Positions 1 to 7,978 are shown, numbered from the stretch's first letter. The stretch: 64,000 bases of DNA from Catenulispora sp. MAP5-51 (GCF_041261205.1 NZ_JBGCCH010000002.1:310001-374000); one strand, 5' to 3'. Program-made: numbers and translations. Notes: a model not told the origin generated them from the letters alone.

Positions 1-808
1 TGTGCGCGGCCCGGTTCAGCATCTCGCCGGTGATGACGTAGCCCGGCGCGCCGGTGCAGGCGACCACCAGGTCGGCCTCCCCCAGCGCCGGCACGACCTC
101 CGCCATCGGCACCACGTCGCCGCCGTACTGCGACGCCAGGTGCTCGGCCCGCTCCTGGGTCCGATTCGCCACGACCATATGACGAACGCCGGCCCGGTTC
201 AGTGACGCGGCGGCCAGCGCGGCCATCGAGCCGGCCCCGATGATCAGGGCCCGCAGCTCGTTCGGGCCCTCGACCCGCAGCGCCTGGTAGGCCGCTTCCA
301 GGGCGACCGAGACCACGGACTGCCCGGCCCGGTCCAGGCCGGTCTCGCTGTGCGCGCGCTTGCCGACCCGCAGCGCCTGCTGCATCGCGTCGTTCAGCGC
401 GCGCCCGGCGGTGCCGTGGTCCTGGGCGGTGGCCAGGGCGGTGCGGATCTGGCCGAGGATCTGCGGCTCGCCGACCACCATCGAGTCCAGGCCGCAGGCG
501 ACGGTGAACAGGTGCTGCACCGCGCGGCCGTCGTAGTGCACGTACAGGTGCTGCGTCAGCTCGGCCGGCTCCACGCCGGTGTGCAGCGACAGCAGTTCGG
601 TGATCTCGGTCACCGCGGCGTGGAACTTGTCGACGCCGGCGTAGACCTCGATGCGGTTGCAGGTGGCCAGGGCCGCGGCCTCGTGCACGTTCGGGGACGC
701 GGCGAGGTCGGCCAGGAGTTTGCCGGTGCGCTCGGTGCTCAGGGCCGCGCGCTCCAGGAGCGCGTGGGGTGCGGACCGGTGGGACAGTCCTACCGCTAGA
801 AGGCTCAC
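1..808 (-). CDS. hemA: Glutamyl-tRNA reductase, 3' end cut off by window edge
   Basis: HemA reduces glutamyl-tRNA(Glu) to glutamate-1-semialdehyde with NADPH, the first committed step of haem and corrin synthesis by the C5 route. About 269 N-terminal residues are visible, from a GTG start at 808. They include the start MSLLAVGLSHRSAP, the catalytic-cysteine segment ALATCNRIEVYAG, and the NADPH-fold motif IIGAGSMAALAA. The GTG overlaps the rex stop codon (GTGA, 4 nt), so hemA is probably translated by coupling and co-transcribed from the rex promoter, as in Streptomyces rex-hem operons. The dimerisation domain lies beyond the window. Confidence 0.96.
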   Translation of the reverse strand, partial: MSLLAVGLSHRSAPHALLERAALSTERTGKLLADLAASPNVHEAAALATCNRIEVYAGVDKFHAAVTEITELLSLHTGVEPAELTQHLYVHYDGRAVQHLFTVACGLDSMVVGEPQILGQIRTALATAQDHGTAGRALNDAMQQALRVGKRAHSETGLDRAGQSVVSVALEAAYQALRVEGPNELRALIIGAGSMAALAAASLNRAGVRHMVVANRTQERAEHLASQYGGDVVPMAEVVPALGEADLVVACTGAPGYVITGEMLNRAAH

Positions 809-1659
809 GAGGGGATCCCGGTGTCGATCAAGGAGGAATCGAGGGCTGGACGGCCGGAGGAGGAGGCCTTGGAAGGTCCGCCGGCGGTCTTCCCGCCGCC
901 GTCGGACTCCGCCGGCTCGTCTCCGGCCTGCGGCAGCGCGTGCCCGCCCTTGCGCTGCTCGTGGAAGGCGAGGATCTGCAGCTCGATGGACAGGTCCACC
1001 TTGCGCACGTCCACGCCCTCGGGCACGTTCAAGACCACCGGCGCGAAGTTCAGGATCGAGGTGATCCCGGCCGCGACCAGACGGTCGGCGACGGGCTGGG
1101 CGGCGGCTGCCGGAGTCGAGATCACGAAGATCGAGATTCCAAGGCCGCGGATCGCCGATTCCAGTTCGTCCGCATGCCGGACGCGGACCCCGGCCACCAC
1201 CGAGCCGGTGAGGGCGGGGTCGGCGTCGAACAGGGCCGCCACGCGGAAGCCGCGGGAGGCGAACCCCCCGTAGTTGGCCAGCGCGTGGCCCAGGTTGCCG
1301 ATGCCGATGATGGCCACGGCCCAGTCCTGGGTCAGGCCCAGCTCGCGGGAGATCTGGTAGACGAGGAAGGAGACCTCGTAACCGACCCCGCGCGTCCCGT
1401 AGGAGCCCAGGTAGGAGAAGTCCTTGCGGAGCTTGGCGGAATTGACTCCGGCCGAGGCCGCCAGTTCCTCGCTGGAGACGGTGATGATGCCCCGCTCCTG
1501 CATGCTGATCAGAGCCCGCAGGTAGACCGGCAGCCGCGCGACGGTGGCCTCCGGGATGCCCTGCCGGTGGGAACGCAGCGAGGATCCGTTGCCGGAACGG
1601 GAGTCCGATCCGGTGCCGCCCGACGCGTTGCTGCTCGTGCTGGCCACGCTGCTCCTCAT
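805..1659 (-). CDS. rex: Redox-sensing transcriptional repressor Rex
   Basis: Rex binds operator DNA when NAD+ is abundant and lets go when NADH rises, derepressing respiratory and haem genes. The protein (about 284 aa) has an N-terminal winged-helix domain (ATVARLPVYLRAL, SAKLRKDFSYLGSYG) followed by a Rossmann domain with GIGNLGHALANY. The C-terminus ends in a Ser/Gly/Lys-rich tail of about 45 residues. I chose the ATG at 1659; a GTG at 1647 is also possible, and the open frame continues upstream without Rex-like sequence. A strong Rex-type palindrome lies at 1882-1899, so autoregulation is likely. The stop overlaps the hemA start. Confidence 0.95.
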   Translation of the reverse strand: MRSSVASTSSNASGGTGSDSRSGNGSSLRSHRQGIPEATVARLPVYLRALISMQERGIITVSSEELAASAGVNSAKLRKDFSYLGSYGTRGVGYEVSFLVYQISRELGLTQDWAVAIIGIGNLGHALANYGGFASRGFRVAALFDADPALTGSVVAGVRVRHADELESAIRGLGISIFVISTPAAAAQPVADRLVAAGITSILNFAPVVLNVPEGVDVRKVDLSIELQILAFHEQRKGGHALPQAGDEPAESDGGGKTAGGPSKASSSGRPALDSSLIDTGIPS

Positions 1660-1693
1660 CGCGCTCGCGCTCGGCGTTGCCGTCGTGCTGTGG

Positions 1694-1737
1694 ATCTGTG
1701 TCTCACAAGAAAATCTGTGTCTCACAAGAAAATCTGT
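1694..1737. repeat. 19-bp tandem repeat in the rex leader
   Basis: Two perfect 19-bp copies (1694-1712 and 1713-1731) are followed by 6 bp of a third. Each copy holds a short dyad, TGTG-TCT-CACA. The CACA/TGTG arms resemble Rex half-sites but the spacing (3 bp) is too short for a standard Rex operator (8 bp between the same arms). The repeat lies 35-78 bp upstream of the rex start codon. Confidence 0.85.
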
Positions 1738-1881
1738 CGACAATCTGTGCGTGTCACCCGTGGTCGAGCCACACGGCCGCACCGGTCTCGGGCCCGAACA
1801 GCGGTGCCCTGGCCACGACGGCCGTAGAGGCGTCCGCGCAGAGCTTGCGCGCTTGTTCCTCTTGCCATGCACGATAGGCGT

Positions 1882-1899
1882 TTGTGAACGCACGCACAA
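1882..1899. promoter_or_regulatory. Candidate Rex operator (ROP) upstream of rex-hemA
   Basis: The 18-bp sequence TTGTGAACGCACGCACAA matches the Streptomyces Rex operator TTGTGAACGCGTTCACAA as I remember it at 15 of 18 positions, including both outer half-sites; one base on each side extends the dyad (TTTGTG...CACAAA). Its place about 220 bp upstream of the rex start fits the known autoregulation of rex-hem operons. Confidence 0.75.
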
Positions 1900-2077
1900 A
1901 GTCTCGTCGGTCACCCGGAGCCGAGATGTCCCAATTGTCAGCACAACTGAAGGCCGAATAGTTACCAAACCGGGCACGCCAGTGCCGTGGATCACTCTGC
2001 TCCAGAGCTTTTTCGGCCCCGGACCGCCGCCGGCCGGTCCCCGATCCGCCCCGGCCCGCCTCCGACCCGCCCCCGGC

Positions 2078-2368
2078 TCAGCCCTTCGCGGCCTGTCCGA
2101 TCGCCTTGCGGAGCCGGTCGGCGTCCACCCGCCAGAAGTCGTGGCGCTCGCCGTTCACCAAAGTGACGGGGATCTGTTCCCAGTATTCGGCTTTCAACGC
2201 CGGGTCGAAGTCCTCGGCGGTGATGTCGAGTTCCTCGACGGCCGCACCGGTCTCGGAGGCGACCGCGAGCACGGTCGCGCGCGCGTCGTCGCACAGGTGG
2301 CACCCCGGCTTGCCGACGAGGGTCACGGTCACGGGGGCGCCGCCGGCGCGCTTGAAGAGTCTCATCAC
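2078..2368 (-). CDS. Glutaredoxin-family thiol protein
   Basis: This small protein (96 aa) has the thioredoxin fold expected of glutaredoxin-like proteins (DUF836 type): VTVTLVGKPGCHLCDDA carries the CxxC redox pair near the N-terminus, and IPVTLVNG is the cis-proline segment. It probably acts as a cytoplasmic thiol-disulfide reductase. The start could be the first or second of two adjacent ATG codons. It lies upstream of rex on the same strand, as in Streptomyces, but 418 bp separate them, so it likely has its own transcript. Confidence 0.85.
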   Translation of the reverse strand: MMRLFKRAGGAPVTVTLVGKPGCHLCDDARATVLAVASETGAAVEELDITAEDFDPALKAEYWEQIPVTLVNGERHDFWRVDADRLRKAIGQAAKG

Positions 2369-2435
2369 GGCAAAAGCCTACGGAGAACACGCACACGACA
2401 TCTAACAGTCACGCAGGGGGCTTAGGCTTGGCAGC

Positions 2436-3257
2436 ATGGGCACCGAGACTGCTGGGCGCACCGTGCACTCCGCTGGGCGCACTGTGCACTCCGCGGCGTT
2501 CTTCGACCTGGACAACACCCTGGTCCAGGGCGCGTCCCTGTTCCACCTCGCCCGCGGCCTGACCGCGCACGGCATGGTGACCAAGCGCGAGATCGCCGGG
2601 CACGCCCTGCGCCAGGTGCGCTTCCGGGTCTTCGGCGAGCAGTCCGGGCTCCTGGACGACGTCCAGGAACACGCGCTGGACTTCGTGAAGGGCCACGAGG
2701 TGGCCCGCATGGAGAAGATCTGCGAGGCGGTCTTCGACGACTACCTGGCCGACAAGATCTGGCCCGGCACCCGCGCCCTGAGCGAGGCGCACCTGCTCAA
2801 CGGCAAAGAGGTGTGGCTGGTCACCGCCGCGCCGATCGAGCTGGCCCAGGTGATCGCCCGGCAGCTCGGGCTCACCGGCGCGCTGGCCACCCAGCCCGAG
2901 GCGGTCCAGGGCGTCTACACCGGCCGCATCTCCGGCCCGCTGCTGCACGGCCCGGACAAGGCCCGCCAGGTCGCGCGGCTGGCCCGGGAACGCGGCCTGG
3001 ACCTGGCGCACAGCTACGCCTACAGCGACTCGGCGAACGACCTGCCGCTGCTGTCCCTGGTGGGGCACCCGGTGGCGGTGAACCCCGACCGCGCCCTGCG
3101 GCGACACGCGCGGCATCACGACTGGGCGATCGTCGACTACCGGACCACGCGGCGCGCGCGGCCCGGCCTGCCGGTCGCCGGTGCCGCCGCCGCGGTGGGG
3201 GCGGTGGCCGCCGGAGCCGCCGCGGCCGCGGTGCACTGGGCGGGCGACCGTGACTGA
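2436..3257 (+). CDS. HAD-superfamily (subfamily IB) phosphatase
   Basis: A SerB-like haloacid dehalogenase hydrolase of 273 aa. Motif I is FFDLDNTL (nucleophile Asp), motif II is VTAAP, the conserved Lys is in HGPDKARQ, and motif IV is YSDSANDLPLL. A hydrophobic Ala/Gly-rich stretch at about 240-262 may be a C-terminal membrane anchor. The substrate is unknown. The N-terminus contains a tandem duplication of seven residues (AGRTVHS twice) just before motif I. It reads toward bldN, and its stop codon lies inside a 16-bp tandem repeat. Confidence 0.88.
   Translation: MGTETAGRTVHSAGRTVHSAAFFDLDNTLVQGASLFHLARGLTAHGMVTKREIAGHALRQVRFRVFGEQSGLLDDVQEHALDFVKGHEVARMEKICEAVFDDYLADKIWPGTRALSEAHLLNGKEVWLVTAAPIELAQVIARQLGLTGALATQPEAVQGVYTGRISGPLLHGPDKARQVARLARERGLDLAHSYAYSDSANDLPLLSLVGHPVAVNPDRALRRHARHHDWAIVDYRTTRRARPGLPVAGAAAAVGAVAAGAAAAAVHWAGDRD
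2451..2492. repeat. 21-bp in-frame duplication at the start of the HAD gene
   Basis: Two 21-bp units (2451-2471 and 2472-2492) differ at one base and encode AGRTVHS twice. The unit length keeps the frame, so the gene stays intact. Confidence 0.9.
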
Positions 3258-3309
3258 CGGCGACTGTGGCTGATGGCGACCATGACTGACGGCGACTGAG
3301 AGCTACGGC
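3246..3309. repeat. 16-bp tandem repeat spanning the HAD stop codon
   Basis: Four degenerate copies of a 16-bp unit (first copy GACCGTGACTGACGGC) run from 3246 to 3309. The gene's TGA (3255-3257) is in copy 1. Because 16 is not a multiple of 3, TGA triplets in later copies fall in the other two frames. Confidence 0.85.
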
Positions 3310-3636
3310 TCGTCACCGTCCGTCGATACCGTGCACACGCCCTCCGACCTCCCGAAGGTCCCCTGCGCAACCCTTGCGCACGACCCCTCGAAGTCCTCTA
3401 AAGTCCTCCGGACACACGTGGTCCAGTGAGCGGACCTAAACCGGACTTCCTGTACAAGAGGGCGTTTCCTGTGGGTGTAATAGCCGGAATCACCCGCACG
3501 GGTCCACCCTGATTCCGTACGATGGGGAACCCTACGATCGGTGATCGAGGCGGAACACTCTGCTACTAGAGGCTTCTCAATGAGCTACATGGCCAGCTGA
3601 ACCAGGCCCGCTACATAACCGAGCCACGGGAGACAC
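3258..3636 (+). other. bldN upstream region
   Basis: A 379-bp non-coding stretch. Besides the tail of the 16-bp repeat it holds a short direct repeat (AAGTCCTCT/AAAGTCCTCC, about 3391-3409) and a small palindrome ACCCGCACGGGT (3492-3503). In Streptomyces the bldN promoter is controlled by BldD and AdpA; I see no exact copy of the published BldD consensus here. The GTG start of bldN is preceded by GGGAGA. Confidence 0.5.
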
Positions 3637-4488
3637 GTGTACCGGGACAACTTCGGACTCAACGGATACAGCGCGAAGGTGGGTGGCGACCCGTTCGCCC
3701 GCACCGGCTCGCTGTCCACGCAGGTGCTGTCCACGCACGTGCCGATGCCGACACCGACGCCGCTGCTGGACCGCCAGGAGCGCGGCCTGCTCATGCTGCG
3801 CGAGGCCATAAGGGTCGTAGCAGGCGAGGGCGGCGGGCGCGGCGCGCACGCCGCGGGGACCCGTTCGGGGAGCGGCGCCCGCCACGGCGGAGGCTCGGGG
3901 ACCGCGGACCGGGCCGGCGGCCCGGTCGCCGGCGACGGCGAGTCCGAGGCGATGGTGCAGCTGGTCCGCCAGGCCCAGGAGGGCAGCGCCGACGCGTTCG
4001 GCGAGCTCTACCGCATCTACTGCGACACGGTCTTCCGGTACATCTACTACCGCGTGTCGACCCGCGCCCTGGCCGAGGACCTCACCAGCGAGACCTTCGT
4101 GCGCGCGCTGCGCCGCATCACCACCTTCAGCTGGCAGGGCCGGGACTTCGGGGCCTGGCTGGTGACCATCGCCCGCAACCTGGTCGCCGACCACTTCAAG
4201 TCCAGCCGGCACCGCATGGAGGTCTCCACCGGCGAGATGCTCGACTCCAACGAGGTCGAGGCGTCCCCGGAGGACTCGGTGCTGGAGCACCTGTCCAACG
4301 AGGCCCTGCTGGACGCCGTCCACCGGCTCAACGACCAGCAGCGCGAGTGCGTCACGCTCCGTTTCCTACAGGGACTCTCCGTAGCGGAGACGGCCGACAT
4401 CATGGGCAAGAACGAGGGCGCGATCAAGACTCTCCAGTACCGTGCGGTGCGCACACTTGCGCGACTCCTGCCGGCCGAAGCCCTCTAA
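3637..4488 (+). CDS. bldN: ECF sigma factor BldN
   Basis: This 283-aa sigma factor has region 2 (EGSADAFGELYRIYCDTVFRY, AEDLTSETFVRALRR) and region 4 (LNDQQRECVTLRFLQGLSV to GAIKTLQYRAVRTL). The first ~105 residues are a Gly/Arg/Ala-rich extension with no sigma homology. That matches Streptomyces BldN, which is made with an N-terminal pro-sequence that is removed. BldN controls aerial development and activates bldM, chaplin and rodlin genes. The downstream neighbour is the matching anti-sigma factor. I chose the GTG at 3637 because GGGAGA lies at good spacing. The assignment rests on sequence and on gene order (rex, HAD, bldN, rsbN). Confidence 0.9.
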   Translation: MYRDNFGLNGYSAKVGGDPFARTGSLSTQVLSTHVPMPTPTPLLDRQERGLLMLREAIRVVAGEGGGRGAHAAGTRSGSGARHGGGSGTADRAGGPVAGDGESEAMVQLVRQAQEGSADAFGELYRIYCDTVFRYIYYRVSTRALAEDLTSETFVRALRRITTFSWQGRDFGAWLVTIARNLVADHFKSSRHRMEVSTGEMLDSNEVEASPEDSVLEHLSNEALLDAVHRLNDQQRECVTLRFLQGLSVAETADIMGKNEGAIKTLQYRAVRTLARLLPAEAL

Positions 4489-4525
4489 TACTCCTAAACC
4501 AGGACCACCCGTATGCGGGACACGC

Positions 4526-4552
4526 CGTAACCCCCAAACTGGGACCGTCGTT
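4526..4552 (+). promoter_or_regulatory. Candidate sigma-BldN promoter of rsbN
   Basis: CGTAAC (4526-4531), 17 bp, then CGTT (4549-4552) matches the -35 and -10 elements reported for sigma-BldN promoters (CGTAAC and CGTTGA, from memory) except for the last two bases of the -10. It lies about 190 bp upstream of rsbN, between bldN and rsbN. In Streptomyces, rsbN is itself a BldN target, so negative feedback is expected. Confidence 0.55.
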
Positions 4553-4744
4553 TTCCCGGTAGCGGTCCAACAACTCACTCTGAAGGGTGAATGGGGGGCC
4601 GAAAGACATGCCGGTGGGAGCCGGGGGCACAACCTTTGTCGTCTGTCGGTGTCTAACACTGCGGCGAGCATCGTCACCTACTGACGAAGGCGGCGGTGGG
4701 CGACGGGTGGGGCTTCCCTGCGAACGGGACAGGAAGGATGACAC

Positions 4745-5944
4745 ATGGCCGCAGCATTCGGCGAGCGCCAGCGGGCCGAGCAGTTCGCCAGGCTGCTCGA
4801 CGGCCTCGACGGCTCGCGGGACGGCGGCTCGGGTGTCGCCACGCTCATCCCGCCCCAGAAGGCCGACCCCGAACTCAGGGCGATGCTGCGGGTGGTCGAG
4901 AGCGTCATCGACGAGGGCCGCGCGCACGCGCCCACGGTGCGCCCGGAGTTCCGCGAACAGCTCGGCGCCCGTCTGCACCGCGACTTCATGGTCCTGTTCA
5001 ACGCCGACGTGGACGGCGGCGGCCCCGGAGACGGCGACGTCCTGGCGCGCGGGCGCTCCGCGTGGCGGCGCCGGCTGATCGGCGGCGGCGTCGCGGTCGG
5101 CGTGCTGTCCGGCGGCATCGGCGGCGTGGCGTGGGCGGCGTCCGGCGCGCTGCCCGGCGACCCGCTGTACGGCGTCAAGCGCAGCCTGGAGAACATGCGG
5201 GTCTCGGTCTCCGGCTCGGACCTGGAGCGCGGCGAGCAATACCTCGGGCAGGCCAAGACCCGCCTGGAGGAGATCCAGAAGCTGCTGGGCCGGCACGACT
5301 CGAACGTCGACGGCTCCGACTCCAGCAAGCTCATCGCCGAGACCGCCGACAACCTGTACCAGGACGTCGACAGCGCCGGGCAGCTGCTGGCCCCGCTGGC
5401 CGAGTCCGGCAACGCCGAGGCGCTGACCAACCTGCAGAACTTCCTGACGGCCTACGAGCCGCAGGTCCAGGACCTGCAGACGCTGCTGGCCCCGGACACC
5501 CAGGACGAGGCCCGCCGCCTGGTGGCGCTGATGGACTCCCTGGACGCCCGGCTGTCCGCCGCGCGGGCCGACCTGGCCAAGCAGCGCGCGGCCCAGCAGC
5601 ACCCGAGCAGCTCGGACACCGACTCGCACCGCGGCGGCGCGCTGCCGGGGACCCCGACGCCCACCGGCAGCCCCTCCTCGCACGCCGCGCCCGGCCAGCA
5701 CGCGCCGAGCCAGGGCGGCCCGACCGGCACCGAGTCCGCCGGCCCCAGCACCGCCCCGAGCGCCCCGTCCAGCGACCCCTCGAGCGTGCACGTCTCGGTG
5801 CCGATCGGCTCCAGCGACACCACACTCACCGTGCCGCCGCTGATCAGCGGACTGCCGCCGATCGGGATCACCCTGGGGAACACGGCCCCGGCCACCGGGC
5901 CGACCACCGGCGGGCCGCCGAACACGGACCCGAACCCGAACTAA
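4745..5944 (+). CDS. rsbN: RsbN-like membrane anti-sigma factor (DUF5667)
   Basis: A 399-aa protein with a cytoplasmic N-terminal domain (1-107; ADPELRAMLRVVESV, VRPEFREQLGARLHRDF), one membrane helix (about 110-133) and an extracytoplasmic DUF5667 region (GALPGDPLYGVKRSLENM followed by helical repeats to about 285). A long Ser/Pro/Thr-rich tail follows. This is the architecture of RsbN, which binds and inhibits BldN. The AAGGA before the ATG supports the start. The cytoplasmic part would hold BldN at the membrane. It lies 256 bp downstream of bldN. Confidence 0.88.
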   Translation: MAAAFGERQRAEQFARLLDGLDGSRDGGSGVATLIPPQKADPELRAMLRVVESVIDEGRAHAPTVRPEFREQLGARLHRDFMVLFNADVDGGGPGDGDVLARGRSAWRRRLIGGGVAVGVLSGGIGGVAWAASGALPGDPLYGVKRSLENMRVSVSGSDLERGEQYLGQAKTRLEEIQKLLGRHDSNVDGSDSSKLIAETADNLYQDVDSAGQLLAPLAESGNAEALTNLQNFLTAYEPQVQDLQTLLAPDTQDEARRLVALMDSLDARLSAARADLAKQRAAQQHPSSSDTDSHRGGALPGTPTPTGSPSSHAAPGQHAPSQGGPTGTESAGPSTAPSAPSSDPSSVHVSVPIGSSDTTLTVPPLISGLPPIGITLGNTAPATGPTTGGPPNTDPNPN

Positions 5945-5973
5945 GCGGGTGCGCGAGTTCGAGACATAGGAAA

Positions 5974-6000
5974 CGGCCGGGTGCGATGCGCACCCGGCCG
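5974..6000. terminator. Hairpin between rsbN and the PadR operon
   Basis: A perfect 12-bp inverted repeat (CGGCCGGGTGCG, 3-nt loop) lies between two convergent genes. It is flanked by a further complementary pair, GAGACA and TGTCTC, which could lengthen the stem. It probably ends transcription from both sides. Confidence 0.85.
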
Positions 6001-6026
6001 CTTCGTGTCTCCCGTGGGCCCGGCGG

Positions 6027-6643
6027 TCAGCCCGTCGGCACCGGCCGCTCAGCGCGCTCAGTACGCCCCGCACGCCGCTCCTTGACCACGGCCAGCCCGG
6101 CGACCAGCACCAGCCCGCTTGCGAGGAACGCCAGCGGGAACCGGTCGGCGCCGAAGTAGGACGGCCACGCCGCGATCCGGATGAAGACCGGCACGAGCGC
6201 GGCGACGGCGACCACCGCGAGCGCCACCGGCCACACCGCCGACCGGTAGGCCGCGACGCCTACGGCAGCCAGGCGTCGTGCACCATCGTCGGATTCGACC
6301 AGTCCCAGTAGGCGATGGGGTCCTCCCGGACCGGCGCCATGTACTGGGCCAACTGGGCCATACCGATGAACGCCAGCAGCATGGTCCCGGCGATTCCCAC
6401 GGCACGCACCATCTCGCCGGCCCGCGTACTCGTCGGGGAACCGCCGTCGACGGCGGAACCCAGCCGCACCCGCATCCCGAGTCGCGCCAGGCTTAGCGTC
6501 TCCCGGAGCTCCGGCCACCGCCGCCCCTCTGAAGCACCGTCCATCAGGGTGCTGAGCAGTTCCTCCTCCCGCACCTGCCTATAGGGCTTCGGCAGTATGC
6601 GCAGAAGCCCTCTATAGCGCCGCTCCAACTCCCCACCGCTCAT
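6027..6643 (-). pseudogene. PadR-linked membrane protein, reading frame apparently broken
   Basis: The reading frame that starts at 6643 (MSGGELERRYRGLLRILPKP) encodes a small helical domain typical of PadR-linked membrane proteins and one membrane helix, then stops at 6260 after DAWLP. A second frame continues without a gap from that point to 6027 and encodes two more membrane helices (PVALAVVAVAALVPVF and FPLAFLASGLVLVAGLAVV). One three-helix protein with a frameshift near 6260-6300 is the simplest reading. A sequencing error or a genuine 127-aa product cannot be excluded. It overlaps the padR stop (ATGA). Confidence 0.6.
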
Positions 6644-6996
6644 GCCGTCCCTCCCAGGGACGTACGAGGCGCCCCCCGCTTCCGCAGCCGCTCGAGCGCC
6701 ACCGCGGCCTGCCGGGCGAGCCGCTCCGCCTCGCCGGCGAGCACCCGCGCGCCGGCGTCGGTGAGGCGGTAGTACCGGCGGAGGCGGCCCGAGACCGTCT
6801 CCTCGCGGTCCAGGACCAGCAGGCCCTCGCCGGACAGCCGGTCCAGTGCGCCGTAGAGCGTGCCCACGCGCAACTCGGTCCGGCCGTCCGACAAGCGGGC
6901 GACCTCCTGGATGATCCCGTAACCGTGCAGCGGTCCGTCGACGAGCGCGGTCAGGATCTGGAACGTCTGCTCCGTCCGGCTACTCGATGAACTCAT
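6640..6996 (-). CDS. PadR-family transcriptional regulator
   Basis: A 118-aa winged-helix protein. FQILTALVDGPLHGYGIIQEV is followed by VGTLYGALDRLSGEGLL and RRYYRLTDAGARVL, the hallmark PadR segments. PadR proteins repress linked transporter or membrane genes and are often released by small molecules. Its ATG lies inside the last codons of the upstream cyclase-like gene (17-bp overlap), and its stop overlaps the next gene, so the three are one translation-coupled operon. Confidence 0.9.
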   Translation of the reverse strand: MSSSSSRTEQTFQILTALVDGPLHGYGIIQEVARLSDGRTELRVGTLYGALDRLSGEGLLVLDREETVSGRLRRYYRLTDAGARVLAGEAERLARQAAVALERLRKRGAPRTSLGGTA

Positions 6997-7978
6997 GGTC
7001 GATATATATCGGCTGCCGAGCTATCGGGGCAAGCCCCGCGGCCAGCCCGGCCGCCCCGCCGACCAGGACCACGGTGCGCACCCCGAGGCCGGCCAGTTCG
7101 TCCAGCAGCGAGGCCTCGTCGGCGAGCAGGACCGCCACCGGGCCGTCCTGGCCGCGTCCGCTCCCGCCGGCCGGTGCCAGCACCGGCCCTATCACCGGCC
7201 CCAGCACCGGCGCCGTCGCCGGTTCCAGTCCCGGCTCCCCTCCCGACTCCCCTCCAGACACCGACCGCACCGCCTGCCGCGGTATCGGCAGCAGCACCCC
7301 GGCGCCGAACAGTTGGATCCAGCCGGGCACGTCGGCGGACTTCACCTGCACCCGGATCCGCTCGAAGGCCGCGGCGTCCAGGCCGCCGTAGCCATGGCGC
7401 AGCACCCCGTCGTGCACGCCCTCGGACACGATCAGCCCCACCGACGCCGCGCTGTGCTCCATCGCCTCGCGCAGCGGCCGGGCGTCGACCAGGCGGAAGG
7501 CCAGGTTGACGTCGTACCCGGCGTAGCCGTGCGCGTCGTGGTGCACCTCTCCGGCGTGCACCACCACGCGCAGCCGGAAACGCTGCCGCACGCTGCGCTT
7601 GGCGTTGCCGCGCTCGAGCAGTTCGGCCAGCCGCGCCGGCATCGGGCCGAGCAGCAGGACCTTGGAGACCTCCGCCGAGACGAAGATGAGCACACCGTCG
7701 CCCCGGTCCTCCCGCACGGTCTGCCGCCACGGGATTCCGGAATCCTCGAATGCGTCGCGCAGCGTCTCGTAAAGCGCGGCGCGAATTGCCAGTTGATCGA
7801 CGTTGTCCCTGTCCGGCCGCGTGAACGAGACCACGTCCACGACGACGATCGACCGGTGGGTGGGCAGATTGGTGACGGCTTGGGGAAGTGGCTGGTGGCT
7901 GATCGGCTGCGCATACCGCCCGTGGAAGCTGCGCGGCGTCCTACCAGCGCGACTACGCGGCTCCAGCGACGGATTCAT
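6980..7978 (-). CDS. Nucleotide-cyclase-like domain protein of unknown role
   Basis: About 332 aa from the ATG at 7978 (an upstream ATG at 8029 would add 17 residues). Residues about 40-210 resemble a class III nucleotidyl cyclase fold: SIVVVDVVSFTRPD has the first metal-binding Asp position, REDRGDGVLIFV the second, and YDVNLAFRLVD the Asn/Arg position. Whether it is catalytic is unclear, since the usual substrate-lysine region differs. A Gly/Pro/Glu-rich linker leads to a conserved-looking C-terminal part (TVVLVGGAAGLAAGLAPIAR). No membrane or receiver domain is seen. It heads an operon with padR and a membrane protein; similar cyclase-like proteins occur in actinobacterial gene clusters of unknown function. 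Confidence 0.65.
   Translation of the reverse strand: MNPSLEPRSRAGRTPRSFHGRYAQPISHQPLPQAVTNLPTHRSIVVVDVVSFTRPDRDNVDQLAIRAALYETLRDAFEDSGIPWRQTVREDRGDGVLIFVSAEVSKVLLLGPMPARLAELLERGNAKRSVRQRFRLRVVVHAGEVHHDAHGYAGYDVNLAFRLVDARPLREAMEHSAASVGLIVSEGVHDGVLRHGYGGLDAAAFERIRVQVKSADVPGWIQLFGAGVLLPIPRQAVRSVSGGESGGEPGLEPATAPVLGPVIGPVLAPAGGSGRGQDGPVAVLLADEASLLDELAGLGVRTVVLVGGAAGLAAGLAPIARQPIYIDHEFIE

Larger units (their letters stand above)
1660..2077. other. rex upstream region, no gene seen
   Basis: This 418-bp stretch between rex and the glutaredoxin gene holds the Rex-type operator (1882-1899) and a 19-bp tandem repeat (1694-1737). Part of it (about 1680-1960) is visibly more AT-rich than the flanking genes, consistent with promoter DNA for rex-hemA. 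The right end (about 2030-2077) is a degenerate C-rich repeat just past the glutaredoxin stop. No coding region is convincing here. Confidence 0.6.

Noticed and set aside
3258-3636. A BldD operator upstream of bldN
   Set aside because: Only partial half-site matches (for example around 3490-3503) with the wrong spacing; not enough to call.
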